Positions 1 to 7,560 of a stretch of DNA of 63,961 nucleotides are shown here, one piece after another. The stretch's first letter is position 1. Each line of letters starts with the position of its first letter. Source of the DNA: Clostridia bacterium (GTDB lineage: Bacteria; Bacillota; DTU086); contig JAAYIF010000034.1 of NCBI GenBank assembly GCA_012523575.1, positions 1 to 63,961 on the forward strand, in the 5' to 3' direction. Under the pieces are notes generated by a model. The model was not told the origin of the DNA and ran no database searches. It was given only the letters and a program-made list of their open reading frames with translations. Both the position numbers and the translations under genes were made by a program.

Positions 1-224
1 ACGTCAGTGGCCCCTAAATCGGCCTGGTTCACCACATCGATGTCGGTGCGGTTTTCAATGAGCTATTCTAAGATATGGACTAAAATAACTTGCTCGGTAA
101 ACTTTTTACCCCCAATGGTAATGCTGTTTTCATCGGTGGTTTGTCCACAGCCTGCCAGCACTGACAGCAAAAGCACAGGGATTAAGACCAGAAGAATGGC
201 TTTTTTTAAAAATGATTTTTTCAT
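1..224 (-). pseudogene. Osmoprotectant ABC transporter substrate-binding lipoprotein (OpuCC/OpuBC type), interrupted by TAG and cut by the window edge
   Basis: The reading frame starts at an ATG at 224 behind a GGAGAA-like site. It encodes a lipoprotein signal (lysines, hydrophobic core, LAGCGQ lipobox with Cys26), then TIGGKKFTEQ, the usual opening of glycine betaine/choline/carnitine binding proteins. Codon 54 (63-65) is TAG. The same frame then continues with family-like sequence (LIENRTDIDVVNQADLGATD) to the window edge, so only one codon is affected, as if a Gln CAG had become TAG. The gene follows the ATPase and permease genes of the same operon. Either the binding protein is dead or a sequencing error is present. 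I see no sign of a recoding signal. Confidence 0.8.
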
Positions 225-249
225 CGGTATTCTCCTTTTCCCAAAAATT

Positions 250-912
250 TCATTTTCTCACCCCGATTGGGGTTACCCACATTTCAAACTTTTTTAGTAT
301 GTAGTCGGTAACGATGGCTAAAAGGGCTGCGGGGATGGCTCCCGCTAAAATCAGCTGGGTATTTTGCATAGCTATTCCCCGGTAGATTAAGTCCCCCAAA
401 CCGCCGGCCCCCACAAAGGTGGCCAGGGTGGCCACCCCAATGGTGATAACCGTGGAAGTCCTGATGCCGGCCATGATGATGGGCATGGCCAAGGGCAGTT
501 CCACCATGTATAAAATCTGCCAGCGGGTCATCCCCATGCCGCGGGCAGCTTCGATGGTGGGAGGGTCAACCTCTAAGATACCTGTGTAAGTATTCCGCAA
601 AATGGGCAGAAGGGCATAGATAGTTAATGCAATAATGGCGTTGGTTTTGCCAATACCCACCAAAGGCAGCATGAAACCTAAAAGAGCCAAACTGGGAATG
701 GTTTGGGCAATGGCGGTGACACCGATAACGGGTTCCGCAACTTTGCGAAAACCGGTGAGGATAATGCCCAAGGGCACGGAAATCAATACGGCAAAAAACA
801 TGGCAATAAAGACGAGAAAGATATGTTCTTCCAAACCAACTTTAATTAAATCCCACCGGTCCACAAAGGTTTGAATGAGGGTCATCCAAAAACCCTTATC
901 TTGCACCGTCAT
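250..912 (-). CDS. opuCB: Osmoprotectant (glycine betaine/carnitine/choline type) ABC transporter permease
   Basis: This 220-residue integral membrane protein has about five to six hydrophobic segments and the binding-protein-dependent permease loop (EAARGMGMTRWQILYMVELP, about residues 122-141) that contacts the ATPase. The sequence AFVGAGGLGDLI-like (FVGAGGLGDLIYRGI) near residue 165 is typical of OpuBB/OpuCB proteins. It overlaps the end of the ATPase gene by 17 bases, so translation is probably coupled. The SD site AAGGAGGTGA lies just before ATG 912; GTG at 906 has better spacing and is a possible alternative start. With the neighbouring ATPase it should import compatible solutes, but its dedicated binding protein appears interrupted. 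Confidence 0.9.
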   Translation of the reverse strand: MTVQDKGFWMTLIQTFVDRWDLIKVGLEEHIFLVFIAMFFAVLISVPLGIILTGFRKVAEPVIGVTAIAQTIPSLALLGFMLPLVGIGKTNAIIALTIYALLPILRNTYTGILEVDPPTIEAARGMGMTRWQILYMVELPLAMPIIMAGIRTSTVITIGVATLATFVGAGGLGDLIYRGIAMQNTQLILAGAIPAALLAIVTDYILKKFEMWVTPIGVRK

Positions 913-2035
913 TCACCTCCTTATTTTGCTTCCATTCTGCTATACCCTGAATGATACTGGATTTTGTGATAAGCCCTTTAATTTTTCCTTCGCCGATGAC
1001 CGGAATGGCATTGACATCTCCTCGGGCAAAGAATTCGGCAATTTCCCCAATGGTTTGGTCGGTATGTATTTTGAGCACATCGGTTTTCATAATATCGGCA
1101 ATGGTTTTGCTTTCATCTTGATAGTGTTTCATCAAGTCTTCCAGGGTAACGACTCCCAGCAGCTCACGGTTTTTGCCAGCCACAAATAATTTATCCACTT
1201 TTTCCCTTCTAACCACTTGAAAAGCCTCTGCCAGCCCTCGATGGGGTTCGATGGTCACTATCCTTTTTTGCATTAAATCTACGGCAATGGGTTCTTGAAG
1301 TTTGCTGTTTAACCTCTTTTCGCCGATAAATTCCCGCACGAATTGATCCTTAGGATGGCGGAGAATTCTGTCCGGGGTATCAATTTGGATCACACGTCCT
1401 TCCCGCATAATGGCGACGCGGGAAGAGAGCTTCAGTGCTTCATCCATGTCGTGGGTAACAAAGACAATGGTTTTTTTGATTTCTTCCTGGAGTTTCAAAA
1501 GTTCGTCTTGCAGCTGCTCCCGGGTTATAGGGTCTAAAGCACTGAAAGGCTCGTCCATGAGGATGATGGGAGGATCGCTGGCCAAAGCCCTGATTACCCC
1601 AATCCGCTGCTGCTGGCCCCCCGACAATTCGTTAGGATAACGGTTTTTAAAAACTGCTGGATCCATTCCTACCAAATCTAAAAGCTCGTCAACTCTTTTT
1701 AAATATTTACTTTTGGGCCATTTCTTTAGTTTCGGTACCAAGGCAATGTTTTCGGCGATGGTTAAATGGGGCATCAATCCTATTTGTTGAATCACATAAC
1801 CGATATTGCGTCTCAAAAGGACTGGGTTTTTCTTTTTGATATCTTCCCCGTCAATAAAAATTTGTCCCGAGGTGGGTTCGATGAGCCGGTTAATCATTTT
1901 CATGGTGGTGGTTTTACCGCAACCAGAGGGGCCAATTAGAGAGAATAACTCGCCGGCTTTAATCTCAAAGCTGATGCCCTTTAGAGCTTCAAAGCCGTCA
2001 TCGTATTTTTTGGTCACCTCTTTAAATTCTATCAC
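896..2035 (-). CDS. opuCA: Osmoprotectant ABC transporter ATP-binding protein with tandem CBS domains
   Basis: The ATPase domain carries Walker A GPSGCGKTTT (about residues 35-44), signature LSGGQQQR (about 137) and Walker B ILMDEP, with FVTHDMDEAL as the H-loop. The last 130 residues form two CBS domains (EPIAVDLMQKRIVTIEP and IADIMKTDVLKIHTDQTIGE), the ionic-strength/c-di-AMP sensing module of OpuA/OpuCA proteins. I chose GTG 2035 because AAAGGAGGT ends 7 bases upstream and the protein then begins VIEFKEVTKKY, as in the family; the ATG at 2056 lies before the SD site. It is the first gene of the leftward osmoprotectant operon, preceded by a promoter and a hairpin leader. Confidence 0.93.
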   Translation of the reverse strand: MIEFKEVTKKYDDGFEALKGISFEIKAGELFSLIGPSGCGKTTTMKMINRLIEPTSGQIFIDGEDIKKKNPVLLRRNIGYVIQQIGLMPHLTIAENIALVPKLKKWPKSKYLKRVDELLDLVGMDPAVFKNRYPNELSGGQQQRIGVIRALASDPPIILMDEPFSALDPITREQLQDELLKLQEEIKKTIVFVTHDMDEALKLSSRVAIMREGRVIQIDTPDRILRHPKDQFVREFIGEKRLNSKLQEPIAVDLMQKRIVTIEPHRGLAEAFQVVRREKVDKLFVAGKNRELLGVVTLEDLMKHYQDESKTIADIMKTDVLKIHTDQTIGEIAEFFARGDVNAIPVIGEGKIKGLITKSSIIQGIAEWKQNKEVNDGAR

Positions 2036-2064
2036 AAGCCGACCTCCTTTCGTCAAATAGTGAC

Positions 2065-2118
2065 AAAAAACAAACCTGAATGCCTAACCTTATCTCTAAG
2101 GTTAGGGTACCAGGTTTT
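2065..2118 (-). promoter_or_regulatory. Terminator-like leader hairpin (attenuator or riboswitch platform) before opuCA
   Basis: Read leftward, arms AAACCTG (2111-2117) and CAGGTTT (2072-2078) enclose an interior loop and a perfect 10-bp stem, CCTAACCTTA with TAAGGTTAGG (2083-2106), closed by a 4-base loop. CAGGTTTG is followed directly by a run of six T, so the leader RNA can form an intrinsic terminator about 40 bases before the SD site. An upstream AAGGT (about 2130) could pair with ACCT of the first arm instead, a plausible antiterminator. The preceding GAGTCGAAAGGC may be part of a ligand-binding fold. The class is unknown to me. Confidence 0.6.
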
Positions 2119-2154
2119 GCCTTTCGACTCACCTTATTAAGCTTTTTCCCTCAA

Positions 2155-2183
2155 AATATAACATAGAACACTTTTCAATTCAA
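2155..2183 (-). promoter_or_regulatory. Predicted sigma-A promoter of the opuC operon
   Basis: On the minus strand there is TTGAAT (2178-2183), a 17-bp spacer, then TATATT (2155-2160). Transcription would begin near 2148 and give a leader of roughly 110 bases that includes the terminator-like hairpin. Confidence 0.6.
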
Positions 2184-2289
2184 ATATTCCAGAACCAAGT
2201 TGAACCTTTTTAAAGGAAAAACAGGTTATACCAAAATATACCGACTTTTTTGCCCCTTTTTAGGGAAGAAAGGAGGCATCACTTAAAGG

Positions 2290-2450
2290 CATGGGGCAGC
2301 CCAATTTTGCTCTAAAGTTTTGCTTAGAGATTTTCGGCGCGGGTTCGCAAGTAGAAAAAACTGCAGCAGATAACCTTTCCCAAACCGCTGCAGAGACCTA
2401 CTAAAATTCATAAGGTTTGTCATCCATTAAGGGAGATTGTCTACAGTTTG
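2290..2450. repeat. Palindromic intergenic element, copy A (rearranged)
   Basis: The right arm of the element family (about 2291-2380: GGGTTCGCAAGTAGAAA, then CTGCAGCAGAT) is followed at once by an inverted left arm (AAACCGCTGCAG onward, ending in TTGTCTACAGTTTG at 2437-2450). The middle module is missing, so this looks like an internal rearrangement. It lies between the opuC promoter and the structured RNA and has no coding potential. Confidence 0.7.
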
Positions 2451-2523
2451 TAATAATTTTCCTAAATTATTTATGATTTTTTTTAATAAAAAGGTTTTCT
2501 TCGGGGAACCATATTGACTGACA

Positions 2524-2927
2524 GGGCTCGCAGTGGTCGGGCCCAGATCGCTGCCAGGTCCACTGGTGGGCTTGGCAGTGGTCGGCCGAAGGTTGATACC
2601 GGGTCATTTAGGCTCGGTATCAGCCGGAGGGCAGATCCCATTCTGTTCCGAAAAGGCTTGGCAGCACTCCAAGGATTGCTGCCGGGTCTTTAGGGATAGA
2701 ATGGGGTCGAGCTAAGATCGGCATGGGTGCCGCAGGTTATTTCCTTAGCTTTTTCGAGGTTGTAACTGTAGGTGGGTAAAGGTCGAGAGACTTTTATCTG
2801 CTTACCAGGCATCCATGCCGGTCGAGCAAAGGTTATTGTGGGTTCCGTAATGGTCTGCTGTAGTCGAAAGATTGCAGTGGGCTATGTAGGGATCCGCAGT
2901 AGCCAGAGCGAAGATCACTGTGGGTTC
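2524..2927 (+). ncRNA. Large multi-branched structured RNA of unknown class
   Basis: No credible protein frame exists here. By hand the + strand folds into one closed unit. The closing stem is 2524-2538 with 2913-2927 (15 pairs). Inside are hairpins 2546-2563/2566-2583, 2591-2605/2611-2625 (15 pairs, 5-base loop), 2637-2649/2693-2705 enclosing 2654-2670/2673-2689, 2710-2716/2744-2750, 2768-2784/2789-2805 (17 pairs, GAGA loop), 2808-2812/2815-2819, and 2831-2846/2889-2904 enclosing 2851-2865/2870-2884 with a GAAA-type loop. In the long stems nearly every non-Watson-Crick pair is G-T on the + strand and none of the stems needs A-C, so + strand transcription is strongly implied. A terminator follows at 2936-2968. 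A clear promoter was not found. Confidence 0.8.
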
Positions 2928-2935
2928 TTTCAAAT

Positions 2936-2968
2936 AAAAAGCCGTCTCAATTTTAGAGGCGGCTTTTT
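2936..2968. terminator. Bidirectional terminator between the structured RNA and yigZ
   Basis: AAAAAGCCGTCTC pairs with GAGGCGGCTTTTT (13 pairs, one T-G) around a 7-base loop, with T-runs on both strands. It sits 9 bases after the closing stem of the structured RNA and 5 bases beyond the stop of the leftward yigZ. Confidence 0.85.
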
Positions 2969-2972
2969 ATTC

Positions 2973-3605
2973 CTATTTTATAGGAGCAAAGGCACTGCCT
3001 GTTTTTTTAAGAACGGCATTCCCCGCCGTAAGATCTGCTATACTTTTTTCAAAATCTCCGGAAAGACTGCTTAAAACAAAGACCTTGGCTTCCACATTTT
3101 GGGTATAGTTCACTTCTTTTATTTTCCCCCACTTTTCCATTTCCCGGCTCAGCTGACTCCACAGAGGATAATCAACAGAAACCCGGTAAATGTCATGGAG
3201 GGTCTTTTCGGTAATCTCCGCCTTATCCAGGCCGGCCCTAGCGGCCTGACTGTATGCCCTGATCAGCCCTCCGGCTCCTAATTTTATTCCTCCGAAATAT
3301 CGGGTAACAACTATCAAAACATTGGTCAATTCCCTCTGCTTAATCACTTCTAAAATGGGCCTTCCTGCGGTACCGCTGGGCTCTCCGTCATCCCCACATC
3401 TTTGAAGAATTTTTTCAACCCCCACCTGCCAGGCAAAAACGTTATGGGTGGCGTCCTTATATTCCTCTTTAATCTCCGTAAGATAGTTCTTAGCCTCTTC
3501 CTCACTGTCAGCGGGAAATACATGGGCAATAAAACGGGACTTTTTAATGATTATTTCAGCCTGAACCCTGTCTTTAACGGACTTAAAGGTTTTCAAAAAG
3601 CTCAC
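2973..3605 (-). CDS. yigZ: YigZ/IMPACT family protein
   Basis: This 210-residue cytoplasmic protein has the two-part IMPACT fold. The N-terminal half contains the family signature GTAGRPILEVIKQRELTNVL and VVTRYFGGIKLGAGGL (about residues 82-117). The C-terminal half has the small domain found in bacterial YigZ. The E. coli family member is structurally characterised, but its cellular role is uncertain; eukaryotic IMPACT binds GCN1. The gene is monocistronic here and ends against a bidirectional terminator shared with the structured RNA. It starts at ATG 3605 with GGTGAG upstream. Confidence 0.9.
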   Translation of the reverse strand: MSFLKTFKSVKDRVQAEIIIKKSRFIAHVFPADSEEEAKNYLTEIKEEYKDATHNVFAWQVGVEKILQRCGDDGEPSGTAGRPILEVIKQRELTNVLIVVTRYFGGIKLGAGGLIRAYSQAARAGLDKAEITEKTLHDIYRVSVDYPLWSQLSREMEKWGKIKEVNYTQNVEAKVFVLSSLSGDFEKSIADLTAGNAVLKKTGSAFAPIK

Positions 3606-3715
3606 CTTCCCAAAAACCCACTGCGGTTATAAATAATGATAGCATTTAAAAACCTCCTTCGCAAAAAAAAACCTTAAACCCCTATGTAGGTAAACCTACC
3701 TACCTAAAAAAATTT

Positions 3716-4026
3716 CAGCTTGTTGATAAATCATTGTATCAAATTCAATGAGGGATACGCTGCGATTTTCGAAAGGGCCTCTACTGTAGTTTTCTCACTC
3801 CTGAAACTCACGCCGGACAACTCGAAGCGCAGTGTTATGGGCAAAACCGGACCGCCCCAAATTCGGCATCCGTGCGAGAGACTGGCTGGCGCGAGCGTCC
3901 ATGCGCGCGCCTTCCGGTTTTGCCCTACGCTTTGCCAAGAGCTGTTAGCCGGCGTTCGTTAAGTCGTTTCGCAAACTACAGCAGAGACCTATTAAAAATT
4001 TATTAAGAAAGTCTGTCTACGGTCTG
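3716..4026 (-). repeat. Palindromic intergenic element, copy B (near full length, reverse orientation)
   Basis: Read leftward it begins GACCGTAGACAGAC, then CTCTGCTGTAGTTTGCGAAA, CGACTTAACGAACGCCGGC, TAACAGCTCTTGGCAAAGCG, an inner GGCAAAACCGG arm, a GC-rich central hairpin, the matching CCGGTTTTGCCC arm, GTCCGGCGTGAG, and AAACTACAGTAGAG. Its outer arm TGTAGTTT pairs with AAACTACA, where other copies have GCAGTTT with AAACTGC. It fills the divergent spacer between yigZ and the YyaL gene, together with a small palindrome GTAGGTaaACCTAC near 3690. Confidence 0.85.
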
Positions 4027-4100
4027 AAAAATTTTTTTGTAAAACATATCCCTTACTTCTAAAAGCCAAAATAAAAAAAACTGCAAAGGGAGGCTATGAA

Positions 4101-5846
4101 ATGCCCGTTTTTCATTTTTCCCCCAGGGAAAACAGAGCACACGAAATAAATTGGTTTGAATGGGGAAATAAGGCCTTTGATGAAGCCCAAAGGCATGATA
4201 AACCCATTCTACTGGCCATAAGCGGCACCTGGTGCCACTGGTGCCACGTAATGGACGAAACCAGCTACTCCGATCCCCAGGTAATAAAATTAATCAACGA
4301 ACATTTTATACCCATCAGGGTTGATACAGATCAGAGGCCGGATATCAATGAGCGGTACAACATGGGGGGTTGGCCCACCACTGCCTTTTTAACCCCCCAA
4401 GGGGAACCCATTACCGGGGGAACCTATATCCCCCCACAGCAGCTAAAATCCCTCCTAAAGCAGATAAACCGCCTTTATCATGAACAAAAGGAACAGATTA
4501 AGGAAAAGGCCCGTTATCTAAATCTGATCAACACCGTCGTCATAAGGGAGCCGGGAAAACTGAAAAAGGAAATTTACACCCATATCGTAAGCAGCTTAAA
4601 AAATGCCTTTGACGGGGAATACGCAGGCTTTGGGATCGAGCTCAAGTTTCCCATGGCCGATGCCCTGGAGCTTGCCGCCCACCAGTGGCTGAATCACTAT
4701 GACGAGAAGTGCGGAAAAATATTTTTGAGAACCCTGGATGCTATGCTTTCAGGAGGAATATATGATCACGTTGAAGGGGGGTTCTTCCGCTACTCCACAA
4801 CCAGGGACTGGAGTATTCCCCACTACGAAAAGATGCTGGAGGATAACAGCAGGCTGCTGAAGATTTTGGCTCTGGCCAATTACCTTACCCAGAACGAAAC
4901 TTATTTAAAAGCTGCCAGGGAAATCCTAAACTGGCTTGAAAACACCATGTTTATTCCAAAGCTAGGCTGCTGGGCCGGCTCCCAGGATGCAGACGAAAAA
5001 TATTATTCCCTTAGCCTTGAAGAACGGAAAAAAACCACACCCCCAAGGACGGATAAAAATATCTATACCAACTGGAACGCAATGCTGGTGGTGTCACTCT
5101 TTTATTTTTCAAGGGTAGCAGAGGATGAAAAATGGGAAAAAAAAGCCCTTGAGACCCTTGTATTCCTGGAAAAACTAAATTATGATCCCCAAAAGGGCTG
5201 CGCTCACTATTTTGACGGGCATACTGCCCGGGTGCACGGCCTATTAATGGATCAGATAATGATGGGACGGGGGTTTACCACAGCTTACCAGCATCTGGGA
5301 AATAAAGAGTTTCTTCACAAAGCCGAAATCCTGGCTCAATTCTGTATCCAAAATCTCCAATCCCCCGAAGGGGGTTTTTATGACCGCATGCCCAATCCTG
5401 AAGAACCGGGGATGCTGTCCAAACCCCTCATGGATATAGGGCAGAATGCATTGGCCGCCAGGTGGCTGTTGGAGCTGGAAGCCCTAACGGGAAAGGAACT
5501 CTACGGAAAAACCGCAGTGGCTGCCTTAGAAGCCTTCGGCGGTTTCTACCGGGAATATGGAATTGCCGCATCAGAATATGCCCTGGCCGTATATACTGCC
5601 CTAAACCCATGGATTAAAATTGAAATTACAGGAAGTATCCATGATAATGCTTACCAAAAACTCTGGGCTTCTGCCCTGAAATCCTATGTTCCCAACAAAG
5701 TGGTTAATCCTCTGGGGTCAAAAGACAGAGCAGAAGGAAACAAAGAAGCTAGGGCTTACGTGTGCCGGGGAGCACAGTGCCACCGGCCTGCCACCAGCGC
5801 CTCTGACTTAAATATGCTTATCAAACGTTTAGCTACGGAAAAATAA
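4101..5846 (+). CDS. Thioredoxin-domain protein, YyaL/DUF255 (SPATA20-like)
   Basis: The N-terminal domain of this 581-residue protein is thioredoxin-like, with the diagnostic GTWCHWCHVMDETSY motif (about residues 45-59, CxxC flanked by His) and DTDQRPDIN. The remainder is an alpha/alpha-barrel six-hairpin domain resembling glycoside hydrolases and N-acylglucosamine epimerases (SGGIYDHVEGGFFRYS; SQDADEKYYSL). Family members usually exceed 650 residues, so this is a short version. A redox or chaperone role is often suggested, but the substrate is unknown. It starts at ATG 4101 after AGGGAGG. A ferredoxin gene follows 28 bases downstream and may be co-transcribed. Confidence 0.88.
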   Translation: MPVFHFSPRENRAHEINWFEWGNKAFDEAQRHDKPILLAISGTWCHWCHVMDETSYSDPQVIKLINEHFIPIRVDTDQRPDINERYNMGGWPTTAFLTPQGEPITGGTYIPPQQLKSLLKQINRLYHEQKEQIKEKARYLNLINTVVIREPGKLKKEIYTHIVSSLKNAFDGEYAGFGIELKFPMADALELAAHQWLNHYDEKCGKIFLRTLDAMLSGGIYDHVEGGFFRYSTTRDWSIPHYEKMLEDNSRLLKILALANYLTQNETYLKAAREILNWLENTMFIPKLGCWAGSQDADEKYYSLSLEERKKTTPPRTDKNIYTNWNAMLVVSLFYFSRVAEDEKWEKKALETLVFLEKLNYDPQKGCAHYFDGHTARVHGLLMDQIMMGRGFTTAYQHLGNKEFLHKAEILAQFCIQNLQSPEGGFYDRMPNPEEPGMLSKPLMDIGQNALAARWLLELEALTGKELYGKTAVAALEAFGGFYREYGIAASEYALAVYTALNPWIKIEITGSIHDNAYQKLWASALKSYVPNKVVNPLGSKDRAEGNKEARAYVCRGAQCHRPATSASDLNMLIKRLATEK

Positions 5847-5874
5847 AGGCTATATAGGAAAGGAGGTGATCTCA

Positions 5875-6126
5875 CTGAGAGTTTATGTTGATCCCGATCT
5901 CTGCATTGCCTGCGGTTTATGCGTCGATTTATGTCCGGAAGTTTTTGACTGGAATGAAGAAGGGGTTGCCGAAGCCCGCGTGGATGAAGTACCTGAGGAA
6001 CTGGAAGAGCTGGCAATGGAAGCGTTGGAATCCTGCCCCACGGACGCTATTATTGGGGAAGATATGTCCGATGTAGAGGAAGAAGATGAAGTGCTTTCTA
6101 TGGAAGAAGATATTGAGGAAGAATAG
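5875..6126 (+). CDS. Ferredoxin, single [4Fe-4S] cluster, with acidic tail
   Basis: The small electron carrier has cysteine ligands in CIACGLCVDLCP and a fourth Cys in ESCPTDAI, typical of monocluster Clostridium/Bacillus ferredoxins. The C-terminal 25 residues are almost all Asp/Glu. The strong SD AAAGGAGGTGATC (5860-5871) sits 8 bases before CTG 5875, giving LRVYVDPDLCIACG, the usual family opening. The only other upstream start, GTG 5866, lies inside the SD site. A CTG start is rare, so the start is a judgement. It is probably in an operon with the YyaL-like gene and is followed by a hairpin. Confidence 0.9.
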   Translation: MRVYVDPDLCIACGLCVDLCPEVFDWNEEGVAEARVDEVPEELEELAMEALESCPTDAIIGEDMSDVEEEDEVLSMEEDIEEE

Positions 6127-6155
6127 AAAAGCTCCTATTAAATAAAACAATCTGA

Positions 6156-6182
6156 AATCCTCCCCCTTTTCCGGGGAGGATT
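6156..6182 (+). terminator. Hairpin after the ferredoxin gene
   Basis: AATCCTCCCC pairs perfectly with GGGGAGGATT around a 7-base loop. The following T-run is weak (TTCTCATG), so termination strength is uncertain. Confidence 0.6.
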
Positions 6183-6186
6183 CTCA

Positions 6187-6284
6187 TGTAGACAAACCTT
6201 CTTAAGCAATCTTTAGCAGGTCTCTGCTGCAGTTTGCGAAAGGACTTAACAAACGCAGGCTAACAGCTCTTGGCTAGGAGTTTT
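6187..6284 (+). repeat. Palindromic intergenic element, copy C (left arm only)
   Basis: It contains GTAGACAAA, then CTCTGCTGCAGTTTGCGAAA, GGACTTAACAAACGCAGGC and TAACAGCTCTTGGC, and stops abruptly before the inner arm. It is a truncated copy between the ferredoxin and aminotransferase genes. Confidence 0.8.
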
Positions 6285-6396
6285 TTTCTTTTCTTATAAA
6301 AAAACTTTGCAAAAAGCTCTGCAGGATTTATGGACAAGGATCAATAATTTCTAAATCAAATCAAAGAAATTTATAAAAAATCGGTGGTGATTCTTC

Positions 6397-7560
6397 ATGC
6401 TTTCCAAAGGAGAACCTATCAAAATATCTGATATAGCTGAAACCATAAGCCCCTTTATCGTAATGGATGTCCTTGAAAAGGCAAAGGAACTGGAAAGAAA
6501 GGGTGAACGGATAATACATTTGGAAATTGGAGAACCGGATTTCGACACGCCGGAGCCCATTAAAAAAGCAGCTGCAGAAGCCTTAGAAAAAGGCCTAACC
6601 CATTACACCCACAGTCAAGGCCTTCTGGAACTTAGGGAGGAAATATCCCATTACTACCATAAAACCTACAGCGTTCAAGTGGACCCTGACAGAATCATCG
6701 TCACATCCGGGACCTCCCCCGCAATGCTTCTGGTATTATCCGCGGTGATCAATCCCGGCGATGAGGTTCTTATAACGGATCCCTACTATTCATGCTACCC
6801 CAATTTCATTAAATACGTGGGGGGAAAACCCGTTACCATAAAGGTTTTCGAGGAAAAGGGTTTCCGCCTTTCCGTAAAGGAAGTTAAAAGGCATATGACT
6901 CCCAAAACCCGCGCGCTGATCATAAATTCTCCCTCCAACCCCACAGGGGTCATTATGCCCCCCGAAGATTTGGAAGCCTTGGCAGAGCTCCCCGTGGCCA
7001 TTGTTTCCGACGAAATTTACCATGGGCTGACCTATGGGGAAAAGGCAAGGTCAATGCTGGAATTTTCTTCAAAGGCCATTGTGATAAACGGATTTTCCAA
7101 ACTTTTTGCCATGACCGGGTGGAGGCTGGGATATGCCATAGTACCCCCGGAGTTGGTAAGACCCATACGCAGCATGCAGCAGAATCTCTTTATCTGCGCA
7201 ACTTCCTTTGTCCAAAAAGCGGGGATTGCAGCCCTAAAATACTGCGATGAACATGTGGAAAAAATGCGGCAGGAATATGACAGGCGTAGAAAATTCACCC
7301 TGGAAAAAATAAAAGAAACAGGGCTGAAAGTAGCTTCCAGCCCTACGGGAGCCTTTTACATACTGGCCAATGCCAAGGAATATTCAATGGATTCCTATAA
7401 TCTGGCCTTCGACATTCTCCAAAAGGTAGGAGTTGCTGTAACCCCAGGCATTGATTTTGGTCCCAATGCCGAAGGGTATTTGCGCATTTCTTACGCTAAT
7501 TCCATTGAAAACATCGCCGAAGGCATGGAAAGATTAAAAAGATATTTTCAAGGCGCTTAA
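6397..7560 (+). CDS. Pyridoxal-phosphate-dependent aminotransferase, class I (aspartate/alanine aminotransferase family)
   Basis: This 387-residue cytoplasmic fold-type I aminotransferase has SPSNPTG in the substrate/PLP pocket, the aspartate that holds the pyridine nitrogen in VSDEIYHGLTYG, and the Schiff-base lysine in NGFSKLFAMTGWRLGY (about residue 235). The C-terminal arginine for the substrate carboxylate is in GYLRISYA. The exact amino donor cannot be read from the sequence; AspC-, AlaT- and PatA-like enzymes all fit. It starts at ATG 6397 with GGTGGTGAT upstream. Its stop overlaps the stop of the convergent ATP-grasp gene by 4 bases. Confidence 0.9.
   Translation: MLSKGEPIKISDIAETISPFIVMDVLEKAKELERKGERIIHLEIGEPDFDTPEPIKKAAAEALEKGLTHYTHSQGLLELREEISHYYHKTYSVQVDPDRIIVTSGTSPAMLLVLSAVINPGDEVLITDPYYSCYPNFIKYVGGKPVTIKVFEEKGFRLSVKEVKRHMTPKTRALIINSPSNPTGVIMPPEDLEALAELPVAIVSDEIYHGLTYGEKARSMLEFSSKAIVINGFSKLFAMTGWRLGYAIVPPELVRPIRSMQQNLFICATSFVQKAGIAALKYCDEHVEKMRQEYDRRRKFTLEKIKETGLKVASSPTGAFYILANAKEYSMDSYNLAFDILQKVGVAVTPGIDFGPNAEGYLRISYANSIENIAEGMERLKRYFQGA

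Noticed and set aside
63..65. Pyrrolysine read-through of the TAG in the binding-protein gene
   Set aside because: Binding proteins of this family are not known to contain pyrrolysine, the position fits a Gln codon, and no pyl gene is seen.
2533..3074. Open frames on the + strand across 2533-2715 and 2772-3074
   Set aside because: They lie over the stems of the structured RNA and its terminator, have no SD, and the sequence is fully explained by base pairing.
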